Assembly (NCBI GenBank): GCA_910588825.1
Contig: CAJURF010000008.1
Location: 1-64,000 of the forward strand
Length of the DNA: 64,000 bases
Direction: 5' to 3'
Origin: an uncultured Lachnospiraceae bacterium
Lineage (GTDB): Bacteria; Bacillota; Clostridia; Lachnospirales; Lachnospiraceae
Made by a program: the position numbers and the translations under genes. Position 1 is the first letter of the stretch, and the number at the start of each line of letters is the position of its first letter. The notes under the pieces are model-generated. The model was given only the letters and a program-made list of their open reading frames with translations. It had not been told where the DNA came from and searched no databases. Positions 7,053 to 16,394 of this stretch are shown here, piece by piece.

Positions 7053-8449
7053 AAGAAACAGAGAATTTTGACCAAACTATATATATCAGAAAAGTCCGGG
7101 AAAAGATACAGGAAGCACAGCAGCAGCTGGGGAGAAAACTGACTTTTTGTGTCCAGACTTTTGGCTGTCAGATGAATGCCAGAGATTCTGAAAAACTTAC
7201 CGGTATTCTGATGGCAATGGGGTATGTGCCCAGTGTGTCCGAGACTGCCGATTTTGTGATCTACAATACCTGTACTGTGAGAGAAAACGCCAACAGAAAA
7301 GTCTATGGGCGGCTGGGAAAGCTGAAACATTTAAAGGAGCAAAATCCTCATATGCGGATTGCCCTGTGCGGGTGTATGATGCAGGAGTCCCATGTGGTGG
7401 AGAAAATAAAGGACAGTTATCGATTTGTCGATTTGATATTTGGAACCCACAATATTTACCGATTTGCCCAATTGGTATATCAGGCCATGGAATCTCATTC
7501 CATGGTCGTTGAAATTTGGGACAAAACCCATGAGATTGTGGAAAATCTGCCTGCACAGAGGAAATACTTTTTTAAATCCGGTGTGAACATTATGTTTGGT
7601 TGCAACAATTTCTGCAGTTATTGTATCGTTCCCTATGTGCGGGGACGTGAGAGGAGCAGGCAGCCTCAGGCAATCCTGGATGAGATTCAGAAACTGGTGG
7701 ATGACGGGGTGGTGGAGGTGATGCTGCTGGGGCAGAATGTGAATTCCTATGGAAAAACCCTGGAGCACCCCGTCTCTTTTTCTGCGCTTTTGTCACAGAT
7801 TGCAGAGATTCCCGGACTGGAGAGAATTCGTTTTATGACTTCTCATCCGAAAGACCTGTCTGACCAGTTGATTGAAACCATGGCTTCTTCTGAGAAAATC
7901 TGCCGCCACCTGCACCTTCCTGTCCAGTCTGGCAGCAGCCGCATTCTTGAAAAAATGAATCGGAAATATACAAAAGAAAGTTACCTGGAGCTCGTGAGCC
8001 GCATCAGACAGGCAATGCCGGATTTGGCGCTGACTACTGATATTATTGTGGGATTCCCGGGGGAGACGGAAGAAGACTTTCAAGATACCCTGGATATTGT
8101 GAGACAGGTCCGCTATTCCAGTGCGTTTACTTTTCAGTATTCCAAACGCAGCGGGACTCCGGCAGCCGTGATGGAGGATCAGCTTCCGGAAGAAGTGATG
8201 CAGGATAGATTTGACCGGCTGCTGGAGACAGTGCAGGCGATTGCAAAAGAAGAATGTGCGTCCCTGGAGAAAACAACAGGAAAAGTGCTGGTGGAGCAGG
8301 TGAATCATCAGAATTCCCGCCTGCTCACTGGAAGGCTGGGTAACAATTTGCTGGTACATTTTCCTGGAGACCAGTCACTGATTGGAAAAATCACAGACGT
8401 GTATCTATCAGAATGTAAAGGCTTTTATTATATGGGAGAAATGATCTGA
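7049..8449 (+). CDS. miaB: tRNA-2-methylthio-N6-dimethylallyladenosine synthase
   Basis: Radical SAM enzyme that adds the 2-methylthio group to i6A37 of tRNAs reading codons that start with U. At 466 residues it is complete. The N-terminal UPF0004 domain has its three Fe-S cysteines in TFGCQMNARDSE, YNTCTVRENA and LCGCMMQE; the radical SAM triad is CNNFCSYC (residues near 189-196) followed by IVPYVRGRERS; a TRAM domain ends the protein. It overlaps the M14 gene by 4 nt and mutS by 1 nt (TGATG). The substrate of this enzyme is made by MiaA, encoded 4.5 kb downstream in the same run. Confidence 0.96.
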   Translation: MKETENFDQTIYIRKVREKIQEAQQQLGRKLTFCVQTFGCQMNARDSEKLTGILMAMGYVPSVSETADFVIYNTCTVRENANRKVYGRLGKLKHLKEQNPHMRIALCGCMMQESHVVEKIKDSYRFVDLIFGTHNIYRFAQLVYQAMESHSMVVEIWDKTHEIVENLPAQRKYFFKSGVNIMFGCNNFCSYCIVPYVRGRERSRQPQAILDEIQKLVDDGVVEVMLLGQNVNSYGKTLEHPVSFSALLSQIAEIPGLERIRFMTSHPKDLSDQLIETMASSEKICRHLHLPVQSGSSRILEKMNRKYTKESYLELVSRIRQAMPDLALTTDIIVGFPGETEEDFQDTLDIVRQVRYSSAFTFQYSKRSGTPAAVMEDQLPEEVMQDRFDRLLETVQAIAKEECASLEKTTGKVLVEQVNHQNSRLLTGRLGNNLLVHFPGDQSLIGKITDVYLSECKGFYYMGEMI

Positions 8450-11094
8450 TGGCTTTATCACCAATGATGCAGCAATATGTAAAAACAAAAGAGGCTTATA
8501 AAGATTGTATATTATTTTACCGGCTGGGCGATTTCTATGAAATGTTCTTTGACGATGCCCTCAAAGCCAGCAAAGAACTGGAACTAACCTTAACCGGAAA
8601 AGACTGCGGCCTGGAAGAACGGGCGCCCATGTGTGGAGTTCCCTTCCATGCGGCAGATACTTATATCCAGATGCTTGTGGAAAAGGGAAATAAAGTGGCC
8701 ATCTGTGAGCAGCTGGAGGATGCAAAGGCCAGCAAAGGTCTGGTGAAACGGGACGTGGTAAGGGTTGTCACCCCTGGAACCACCCAGTTTACCCAGGCAC
8801 TGGACGAGACCAAAAATAATTATCTCATGTGCATCGTCTATATTCAGGGGCGGTATGGATGCGCCATCTCGGATGTGACAACAGGAGACTGTTTTCTCAC
8901 AGAGGCTGATTCCAACAGCCGTCTTCTGGACGAGATCAACAAATTTGTCCCAGCAGAGATTATCTGCAATGAGTCTTTGCTGGTCAGCGGGCTGGACCTG
9001 GAAGAAATCAAGCAGCGCCTGGGTATCTGCCTGTACACTCTGGATTCCTGGTATTTTGACGATGAACTGTGCCGGCGCACATTGATGGAGCATTTCCATG
9101 TGAAAAATCTGTCCGGCCTGGGAATTGAGGATTACGACACCGGAACTGTGGCGGCGGGTGCCATGTTTACATATTTAAAGGAAACGCAAAAAAATTCTCT
9201 GATGCATATGGTGAAGATCATCCCCTATGCCACAGAAACTTTCATGCTGCTGGACAGCTCCACCAGACGCAATCTGGAGCTGGTGGAAACTCTGCGTGAA
9301 AAGAATAAAACGGGCTCCCTGCTGTGGGTGCTGGATAAAACCTGTACTGCCATGGGTGCCCGGACACTGCGCAGTTATGTAGAGCAGCCGCTGATTGATG
9401 AAAGGCTGATTAATGAAAGGCTGGATACCGTAGGCGCGCTCCTGGACGCGCCTATGATCCGTGATGAAATCCGGGAGTACCTAAACCCCATTTACGACTT
9501 GGAGCGTCTAATCAGCCGTATCAGTTACCAGTCTGCCACCCCCAGGGATTTAATCGCATTCCGCACCTCTCTGGAGCGGATTCCCCCTGTCCGAAACCTG
9601 CTGGAGAATTTTGAACAGCCTGTTTTAAAACAGATTTATAAGGATATGGACGGGCTGGAAGACCTGTGTGATTTGGTGGCCTGCGCTATTTTGGACGACC
9701 CGCCCCTGGCTGTGAAAGAGGGGGGGATTATCCGGGACGGTTATAACGAACAGGTGGATCAGTACCGGAAGTCCAAGTCCGAAGGGACAAAGTGGCTGGC
9801 CCAGCTGGAAGCCTCTGAGCGGGAACGCACCGGAATCAGAAATTTGAAAATCAAGTATAACCGGGTGTTCGGGTATTATCTGGAAGTGACCAATTCTTTC
9901 AAAGATTTGGTCCCGGAAGACTATACCCGCAAACAGACCCTGGCCAATGCGGAGCGCTATTTTACGCCCAAACTGAAGGAACTGGAAGATATGATTCTGG
10001 GGGCAGAGGACAAGCTGTATATTTTGGAATACGAATTGTTCACCCAGGTGAGAAGCCGGATTGCCGGGGAAGTAAAGCGTATCCAGCAGACGGCAAAAGC
10101 ACTGGCAGCCCTGGATGTGTTCACCTCATTTGCACTTGTGGCAGAGCGGAATCAGTATGTGCGGCCCCGCATGAACCACAGCGGGAAAATCCAGATTAAG
10201 TGCGGTCGTCATCCAGTAGTGGAAAATATGATCCCTGGTGGTATGTTCATCGATAATGACACATATCTGGATAACAAGAAGAACCGGGTATCCATCATCA
10301 CCGGACCTAACATGGCCGGAAAATCCACCTATATGAGACAGACAGCCCTGATTGTACTCATGGCACAAATCGGCAGTTTTGTCCCTGCCCAGCAGGCGGA
10401 CATTGGAGTGGTAGACCGGATTTTCACCCGGGTGGGCGCATCCGACGACCTGGCCAGCGGACAGAGCACCTTTATGGTGGAAATGAGCGAAGTGGCAAAC
10501 ATCCTCCGAAATGCCACATCCAAAAGCCTGTTGATCCTGGACGAAATCGGCCGGGGAACCAGCACTTTTGACGGTTTGAGCATCGCCTGGGCCGTGATCG
10601 AACACATCAGTAATCCCCGGCTTTTAGGGGCCAAGACACTGTTTGCCACCCATTACCATGAACTGACAGAGCTGGAGGGAAAACTGCCTGGGGTGAATAA
10701 TTACTGTATTGCCGTGAAAGAGCAGGGGGATGACATTGTATTTCTGCGGAAGATTGTCACAGGCGGAGCTGACAAAAGCTATGGAATCCAGGTGGCAAAA
10801 CTGGCAGGCATTCCGGAATCAGTGATCAAAAGGGCAAAAGAACTGGTGGAGGAATTGAGCGATGCGGATATTACTGCGGCCATCAAAGACCTGACTGAGC
10901 CCAGGAAAAAGACTTCTGTAAAATTTGACCAGATTGATATGCATCAGATGTCTCTGCTGGACGCCGTAAAAGATGACGACATTATCCGTCAGCTGAGAGA
11001 ACTGGATATCTCTAACCTGACCCCCATGGCAGCGTTGAATCTGCTGTACAAATTCCAGAATGAGATTAAGAACAGGTGGAACGCAGATGAATAA
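8449..11094 (+). CDS. mutS: DNA mismatch repair protein MutS
   Basis: Recognises base mismatches and small loops and starts repair. At 881 residues it has the normal length. The mismatch-binding motif GDFYEMFFDDA lies near residue 30, the ATPase Walker A is GPNMAGKSTYMRQ (about residue 619), the signature is near DDLASGQSTFMVEMSE, and Walker B is LLILDEIGRGTSTFDG. It has the long form with a C-terminal tail and is not a MutS2. The ATG shares its A with the miaB stop, and the 3' end overlaps the mutL start by 8 nt, so translation is coupled through miaB-mutS-mutL. Confidence 0.98.
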   Translation: MALSPMMQQYVKTKEAYKDCILFYRLGDFYEMFFDDALKASKELELTLTGKDCGLEERAPMCGVPFHAADTYIQMLVEKGNKVAICEQLEDAKASKGLVKRDVVRVVTPGTTQFTQALDETKNNYLMCIVYIQGRYGCAISDVTTGDCFLTEADSNSRLLDEINKFVPAEIICNESLLVSGLDLEEIKQRLGICLYTLDSWYFDDELCRRTLMEHFHVKNLSGLGIEDYDTGTVAAGAMFTYLKETQKNSLMHMVKIIPYATETFMLLDSSTRRNLELVETLREKNKTGSLLWVLDKTCTAMGARTLRSYVEQPLIDERLINERLDTVGALLDAPMIRDEIREYLNPIYDLERLISRISYQSATPRDLIAFRTSLERIPPVRNLLENFEQPVLKQIYKDMDGLEDLCDLVACAILDDPPLAVKEGGIIRDGYNEQVDQYRKSKSEGTKWLAQLEASERERTGIRNLKIKYNRVFGYYLEVTNSFKDLVPEDYTRKQTLANAERYFTPKLKELEDMILGAEDKLYILEYELFTQVRSRIAGEVKRIQQTAKALAALDVFTSFALVAERNQYVRPRMNHSGKIQIKCGRHPVVENMIPGGMFIDNDTYLDNKKNRVSIITGPNMAGKSTYMRQTALIVLMAQIGSFVPAQQADIGVVDRIFTRVGASDDLASGQSTFMVEMSEVANILRNATSKSLLILDEIGRGTSTFDGLSIAWAVIEHISNPRLLGAKTLFATHYHELTELEGKLPGVNNYCIAVKEQGDDIVFLRKIVTGGADKSYGIQVAKLAGIPESVIKRAKELVEELSDADITAAIKDLTEPRKKTSVKFDQIDMHQMSLLDAVKDDDIIRQLRELDISNLTPMAALNLLYKFQNEIKNRWNADE

Positions 11095-12931
11095 AATTGC
11101 GGTGCTGGACCGGGATACGATTGATAAAATAGCGGCCGGGGAAGTGGTAGAGCGGCCGTCTTCCGTGGTAAAGGAACTGGTGGAAAATGCCATCGACGCA
11201 GGGGCGTCTGCAGTCACGGTGGAAATCAAAGAAGGGGGAATCTCTTTCCTGCGCATTACTGATAACGGGGGCGGTCTGGAGAAGGAAGAAATTCCCCTGG
11301 CTTTTCTGCGTCATGCCACCAGTAAGATACAAAAGGCCGAAGACCTGGAGCAGATTGCTTCTCTGGGGTTCAGAGGGGAAGCTCTGTCCTCCATAGCGGC
11401 AGTATCCCAGGTGGAAATGATTACAAAAACCCCCTTTGCCATGACTGGAAACCGTTATGTGATTGAGGGCGGAGTGGAAAAATCTCTGGAAGAAATAGGT
11501 GCTCCGGACGGCACCACCATTTTGGTCCGCAATTTGTTTTACAATGTGCCAGCCAGAAAAAAATTTCTGAAAACTGCCGCCACAGAAGGGGGATACATCA
11601 GCAGTCTGATGGAACAGATGGCTTTGTCACATCCGGATATTTCCGTAAAATATATGGTAAATGGGCAGTTAAAACTGCACACAACGGGAAATAATCAAAT
11701 GAAAGATGTGATTTACCAAATTTATGGCAGAGACGTGGTAAAACAGCTGCTGCCTGTTACCTGGGAAAATGATTTTTTAAAAATCACCGGTTATCTGGGC
11801 ACACCAGCGGTATCACGGGGAAACCGTGGTTTCGAAAACTATTTTATCAACGGCCGGTATGTGAAAGATTCCATTGTGACACGAGCTCTGGAAGACGGGT
11901 ATCACGGGTATACCATGAAACACAAATACCCCTTTGCTGTGTTGAATCTTCAGATGACCGGCAATGATCTGGATGTAAATGTCCATCCCTCCAAGATGCA
12001 GGTGCGGTTTTCAAGGGGGGAGGAAGTCTATCAGGCAATCTCAGCTGCTGTGAAAGAGACTCTTGCGGCTCCGGAGCTGATCCCGGAAATCTCTTTGGAA
12101 AAAAAGAGGGAAAAACCCGCTCTCCCCAAGCCAAAAGCACAGACTCCAGAACCTTTTGAAGTACGGCGCGCAGCAGAAGTCCAGGAACCCCAAAGACCGA
12201 AAAGGCCCGTAGATTACAGACAGATTGTACAGCCGCAGGTCCAGAGTCCCCCGATTGTCCGGGAGCAGACCGTTTTTCCCAAAGAGGAGAGTGCCCCTAA
12301 AAAGAGTGAACAGATGGAGCTGTTCACCCCAGGGCTTTTAACAAAGGAGGCCAGAAGCCGCCATGTGCTGATCGGCCAGGTGTTTGAAACCTACTGGCTG
12401 GTGGAATATGAAGAAAAGTTTTTTATAATCGACCAGCACGCAGCCCATGAAAAAGTTCTCTATGAAAGGCTTCAACAGGATTTCCGGGAAAAGAAAATAT
12501 CTTCTCAGTATCTGAGCCCCCCGCTGATCCTCTCTGTGGATATCAGAGAAGAACTGCTGCTTTTGGAGTATATGCGGATGTTCCAGAAGCTGGGATTCGA
12601 GATCGAACCTTTCGGAACCCGGGAATACAGCATCCACGCCGTACCCGCTAATCTGTACGGCCTGCAGGGGGAGACATTATTCAAAGAACTTCTGGACAGC
12701 CTGGAAAAGGAAAAGACAGGGCAGGAACTGGAACTCTTTGCGGAGCGTCTGGCCTCCATGGCCTGTAAAGCCGCAGTAAAGGGAAATCAATCTTTGTCCC
12801 GCCAGGAGGCTGATCAGTTAATTGATGAACTGCTGGCTCTTAATAATCCCTATCATTGTCCCCACGGCAGGCCCACCATTGTCTCCATGAGCAGGACAGA
12901 ACTGGAAAAAAAATTCAAAAGGATTGTGTGA
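11087..12931 (+). CDS. mutL: DNA mismatch repair endonuclease MutL
   Basis: Partner of MutS. The product has 614 residues from an ATG at 11087 with AGGTGG upstream; the frame is open 9 codons further but lacks family similarity there. The GHKL ATPase domain shows VVKELVENAIDAGA, DNGGGL and SLGFRGEALSSI. A proline-rich linker covers about residues 340-420. The C-terminal domain carries the endonuclease motif DQHAAHEKVLYERL (from about residue 449), along with ACKAAVKGNQ and CPHGRPT, so this is a nicking MutL as in other bacteria lacking MutH. It overlaps mutS by 8 nt and is 6 nt from miaA. Confidence 0.97.
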   Translation: MNKIAVLDRDTIDKIAAGEVVERPSSVVKELVENAIDAGASAVTVEIKEGGISFLRITDNGGGLEKEEIPLAFLRHATSKIQKAEDLEQIASLGFRGEALSSIAAVSQVEMITKTPFAMTGNRYVIEGGVEKSLEEIGAPDGTTILVRNLFYNVPARKKFLKTAATEGGYISSLMEQMALSHPDISVKYMVNGQLKLHTTGNNQMKDVIYQIYGRDVVKQLLPVTWENDFLKITGYLGTPAVSRGNRGFENYFINGRYVKDSIVTRALEDGYHGYTMKHKYPFAVLNLQMTGNDLDVNVHPSKMQVRFSRGEEVYQAISAAVKETLAAPELIPEISLEKKREKPALPKPKAQTPEPFEVRRAAEVQEPQRPKRPVDYRQIVQPQVQSPPIVREQTVFPKEESAPKKSEQMELFTPGLLTKEARSRHVLIGQVFETYWLVEYEEKFFIIDQHAAHEKVLYERLQQDFREKKISSQYLSPPLILSVDIREELLLLEYMRMFQKLGFEIEPFGTREYSIHAVPANLYGLQGETLFKELLDSLEKEKTGQELELFAERLASMACKAAVKGNQSLSRQEADQLIDELLALNNPYHCPHGRPTIVSMSRTELEKKFKRIV

Positions 12932-12937
12932 ATCAAA

Positions 12938-13897
12938 ATGCAGGAACTTAAAAAACCTCTGGTAGTACTGGCCGGCCCTACAGCTGTGGGAAAGACCCGC
13001 CTGTCTATTCGTCTGGCCAAGGCTTTGGACGGAGAAATCATCAGCGCAGATTCTATGCAGGTGTACCGCCATTTGAACATCGGTTCTGCCAAAATCACCC
13101 GGGAGGAGATGGAGAACATTCCCCATCATCTCATTGATGCTCTGGATCCGGAAGACGAATTTCATGTGGTCCGGTTTCAGCAGATGGCAAAAGAGGCATT
13201 GTCCGGGATCTATGCCCGTGGGAGAATCCCCATTCTAACAGGGGGAACCGGCTTTTATATTCAATCTGTTGTCCGGGACATTGCCTTTGGAGAGGAGAAC
13301 ACCGGACCGAACCGTTATCGGGAGGAATTGGAGCGTTTGTCCCAGGAGAAAGACGCCCTTTGGCTGCACCGGCAGCTGCAGGCTGTAGACCCGGAGGCAG
13401 CCCGCCAGATTCATCCCAACAACCGGAAACGGATTTTGCGGGCTTTGGAGTTCTACCACGATAACAAAACCCCCATATCCACTCATAACCGGGAACAGCA
13501 GGAGAAGATTTCCCCTTACATTTGTGCCTATTTTGTACTCACAGATGACCGGGCCAGATTATACCGGCGGATTGAGGAGCGGGTAGATCAGATGATGGCA
13601 GATGGACTGCTGGAAGAAGTAAAGGGGTTAAAGGCCCGGGGATGTACCAGGGACATGGTGTCCATGCAGGGCCTTGGCTACCGGGAACTGCTGGCCTTTC
13701 TGGACGGGGAATACTCTCTGGAAGAAGCAGCAGCAAAAATCAAGCAGAATACCAGGCACTTTGCCAAAAGGCAGCTGACCTGGTTCAAACGGGAAAAAGA
13801 AAAAATCTGGGTTTCCTGGGAAGACTTTGACTATCAGGAAGAACCAATGGCAGAGTATATGATAAACATCTGCAGGGAAAGGGGCATTTGTCTATGA
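12938..13897 (+). CDS. miaA: tRNA dimethylallyltransferase
   Basis: Transfers a dimethylallyl group to N6 of A37 in tRNAs, making the substrate of MiaB. The protein has 319 residues with the P-loop GPTAVGKTRLS, DSMQVYRHLNIGSAK, PHHLID, GGTGFYIQSV, SMQGLGYRE and the C-terminal AKRQLTWFKRE, all typical. It is linked to mutL (6-nt gap) and overlaps the next gene by 4 nt. The mutL-miaA order is widespread in bacteria; having miaB upstream of mutS in the same run is common in Clostridia. Confidence 0.97.
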   Translation: MQELKKPLVVLAGPTAVGKTRLSIRLAKALDGEIISADSMQVYRHLNIGSAKITREEMENIPHHLIDALDPEDEFHVVRFQQMAKEALSGIYARGRIPILTGGTGFYIQSVVRDIAFGEENTGPNRYREELERLSQEKDALWLHRQLQAVDPEAARQIHPNNRKRILRALEFYHDNKTPISTHNREQQEKISPYICAYFVLTDDRARLYRRIEERVDQMMADGLLEEVKGLKARGCTRDMVSMQGLGYRELLAFLDGEYSLEEAAAKIKQNTRHFAKRQLTWFKREKEKIWVSWEDFDYQEEPMAEYMINICRERGICL

Positions 13898-15183
13898 GCG
13901 AATCAGCCATCAAAGAATTGTATCAGAAAATCGGCATCCGGCCGCAGGTATATGATTACGGAAAACAAATCGAAGACCAGTTAAAAGAGCGCTTCCAGAA
14001 ACTGGAGGAAACCGCAGAATATAATCAGCTGAAAGTCCTGCACGCCATGCAGAAAAACCGGGTGAGCGAGGCCTGCTTTTATCCGTCCACTGGTTACGGG
14101 TACAACGATGTGGGACGGGAAACTCTGGAACAGGTGTACGCAGATATCTTTCACACAGAAGCCGCTCTTGTGAGGCCCCAGATCACCTGTGGCACTCACG
14201 CTCTGGCTGTGGCACTGTTTGGGAATCTCCGTCCGGGAGATGAACTGTTGTCCCCGGTGGGCAGGCCTTACGATACCTTAGAAGAAGTCATCGGCATCCG
14301 CAGCCAGAAAGGTTCCCTTGCCGAATACGGCGTCACCTACCGCCAGGCAGACCTAAAAGAAGACGGAACTTTTGATTATCCAGCCATTGAGCAGGCGCTG
14401 ACTCCTAAGACCCGGCTGGTGACCATCCAGCGTTCCAAGGGCTACCAGACCCGCCCATCATTTTCTGTGGCCCAGATCGGAGAACTGATTGCTTTTATAA
14501 AGAAAAGAAGACCAGATGTGATTTGTATGGTGGACAACTGTTACGGTGAATTTGTGGATATTTTGGAGCCCTCCGACGCAGGGGCAGACCTGATGGCAGG
14601 TTCTTTAATCAAAAACCCCGGCGGCGGGCTGGCCCCCATCGGCGGCTACATTGTGGGTAAAAAGGAACTGGTGGAGCAGGCAGCCTGCCGGATGACCTGT
14701 CCCGGTCTGGGAAAAGAAGTGGGCGCCAGCTTAGAGGTGAAGCAGTCCTTTTATCAGGGCCTGTTCCTGGCCCCCACAGTGGTGAAAGGCGCTTTGAAAG
14801 GTGCTATCTATGCTGCAGCCCTATATGAATCTCTGGGATATCCCGTTCTCCCCGGCAGTCAGGAGCCAAGGCAGGATATTATCCAGGCAGTCACCCTGGG
14901 CACACCGGAAAAGGTGATAGCTTTCTGCCAGGGAATTCAGGCGGCGGCTCCTGTGGACAGTTATGTGGTTCCGGAACCCTGGGATATGCCCGGGTACGAC
15001 AGCCCGGTGATTATGGCGGCAGGAGCCTTCGTGTCCGGCTCCTCCATCGAACTGAGCGCAGACGCCCCCATCCGGCCCCCTTATGCGGTGTACTTTCAGG
15101 GCGGGCTCACCTGGGAACACGCCAAGGCAGGGATCTTGATGTCTCTGGAGAAATTAACAGAAGCAGGATTGGTGCAATTATGA
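13894..15183 (+). CDS. Methionine gamma-lyase / aluminium-resistance family PLP protein (YnbB-like)
   Basis: A 429-residue fold-type I PLP protein of the Met_gamma_lyase family (PF06838), related to Bacillus YnbB, which also lies near miaA. Seen: ACFYPSTGYGYNDVGRET, RPQITCGTHALAVALFGNL, the PLP region MVDNCYGEFVD and GSLIKNPGGGLAPIGGYIVG with the likely Schiff-base lysine, and TCPGLGKEVGAS. The physiological substrate is not established for this family; names such as cystathionine beta-lyase or aluminium resistance are by homology only. I chose the ATG at 13894, overlapping the miaA stop by 4 nt, over a TTG two codons earlier. It overlaps the next gene by 4 nt. Confidence 0.9.
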   Translation: MSESAIKELYQKIGIRPQVYDYGKQIEDQLKERFQKLEETAEYNQLKVLHAMQKNRVSEACFYPSTGYGYNDVGRETLEQVYADIFHTEAALVRPQITCGTHALAVALFGNLRPGDELLSPVGRPYDTLEEVIGIRSQKGSLAEYGVTYRQADLKEDGTFDYPAIEQALTPKTRLVTIQRSKGYQTRPSFSVAQIGELIAFIKKRRPDVICMVDNCYGEFVDILEPSDAGADLMAGSLIKNPGGGLAPIGGYIVGKKELVEQAACRMTCPGLGKEVGASLEVKQSFYQGLFLAPTVVKGALKGAIYAAALYESLGYPVLPGSQEPRQDIIQAVTLGTPEKVIAFCQGIQAAAPVDSYVVPEPWDMPGYDSPVIMAAGAFVSGSSIELSADAPIRPPYAVYFQGGLTWEHAKAGILMSLEKLTEAGLVQL

Positions 15184-16394
15184 AAACCATTGCAGTCATC
15201 GGCGGCGGGGCCGCGGGACTGATGGCCGCCGTTACAGCGGCAAAGGCCGGTGCAAAGGTCATGGTTCTGGAACACCAGCCCTCCTGCGGCAAAAAACTGC
15301 TGGCCACTGGAAACGGACGGTGCAATCTGACCAATACCCAGATGAGGCCAGACGCCTACCGAAGCCAGATCCCTCAGACAGTGAAGAAAGTTCTACACCG
15401 TTTTTCGGTAGAAGATACCCTGTGTTTTTTTTCAGACATGGGACTGTATATCAGGGAGCAGAATGGCTGGGTATACCCCTATAGCCGGCAGGCGAAGACC
15501 GTGCTGTATCTGCTGTTATCAGAGGCTGAGAGGCTGGGCGCAGAGATAAAAACCCAGGTAGAAATTGTAGACATCTGTCCGGAGCGGGCTGGCTGGAAGC
15601 TGAACACAAACAGAGGAACTTTTCATACAGACGCGGTAATCCTGGCGGCAGGCTCCAAAGCGTCCAATCTCCCCGGGGCAGACGGCAGCGGCTATGATCT
15701 GGCTGAGAGCCTTGGACATAAAATTCTCCCAGTACTCCCTGCCCTGGTTCCCCTGGTGGGAGAAGGAAAATATTTTTCCCAGTGGGGCGGACTGCGCATG
15801 GATGGGGCGGCGTCACTGCGCGTCAACGGGAAATATGTCTTCCGGGAAGCAGGGGAAATCCAGCTGACCGATTATGGTGTATCCGGGATTCCCGTATTCC
15901 AGCTGAGCCGTTATGCGGTGGAGAGTGTCCATCAGAAAAAAGACACGGAACTTTATGTGGATTTTTTTCCGGATATGGACACCAAGTGCCTGGAACATCT
16001 GCTGAGAGCCCAGAAGAAGAAACTCCCGTTTCATACATGGACGGAAATACTCAGGGGGATTTTCCCGGAGAAATTCTGCTCCCTGCCGGTGAATCTGGCG
16101 GGCAGAGGCCGGGACAGTGAGATGCCAAGGCGGATTGCCCGGCAGATCAAACACTGGCGGATTCCCATACGGGGCTGGAAAGATTATACGTATGCCCAGG
16201 TGTGTATGGGCGGTGTGGACTTACGGCAGGTGGACCCGTATACCCTGGAGTCCAGGCTGCATAAGTCCTTTTATTTCGCCGGAGAAATCCTGGATGTGGA
16301 CGGGGCATGCGGCGGCTACAACCTGCAGTGGGCCTGGTCTTCCGGGGCAGCGGCGGCTATGGCCTGTACTTCCCATGAAGAAAGGAAATTGTAA
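15180..16394 (+). CDS. NAD(P)/FAD-dependent oxidoreductase, HI0933/BaiN-like
   Basis: A 404-residue flavoprotein with an N-terminal dinucleotide fold VIGGGAAGLMAAVTAAKAG, the family segment CGKKLLATGNGRCNLTN, a second nucleotide motif around VILAAGSKASNLPGADGSGY, and a C-terminal FAD-binding end (GEILDVDGACGGYNLQWAWS). The family includes YhiN and HI0933 (role unknown) and BaiN, proposed to act on bile acids in gut Clostridia. This copy is in a housekeeping operon and not a bai cluster, so a bile acid role should not be assumed. It overlaps both neighbours (4 nt and 1 nt). Confidence 0.9.
   Translation: MKTIAVIGGGAAGLMAAVTAAKAGAKVMVLEHQPSCGKKLLATGNGRCNLTNTQMRPDAYRSQIPQTVKKVLHRFSVEDTLCFFSDMGLYIREQNGWVYPYSRQAKTVLYLLLSEAERLGAEIKTQVEIVDICPERAGWKLNTNRGTFHTDAVILAAGSKASNLPGADGSGYDLAESLGHKILPVLPALVPLVGEGKYFSQWGGLRMDGAASLRVNGKYVFREAGEIQLTDYGVSGIPVFQLSRYAVESVHQKKDTELYVDFFPDMDTKCLEHLLRAQKKKLPFHTWTEILRGIFPEKFCSLPVNLAGRGRDSEMPRRIARQIKHWRIPIRGWKDYTYAQVCMGGVDLRQVDPYTLESRLHKSFYFAGEILDVDGACGGYNLQWAWSSGAAAAMACTSHEERKL

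Noticed and set aside
15180..16394. Bile acid-converting BaiN
   Set aside because: The family match is broad and the context is a housekeeping operon without other bai genes.
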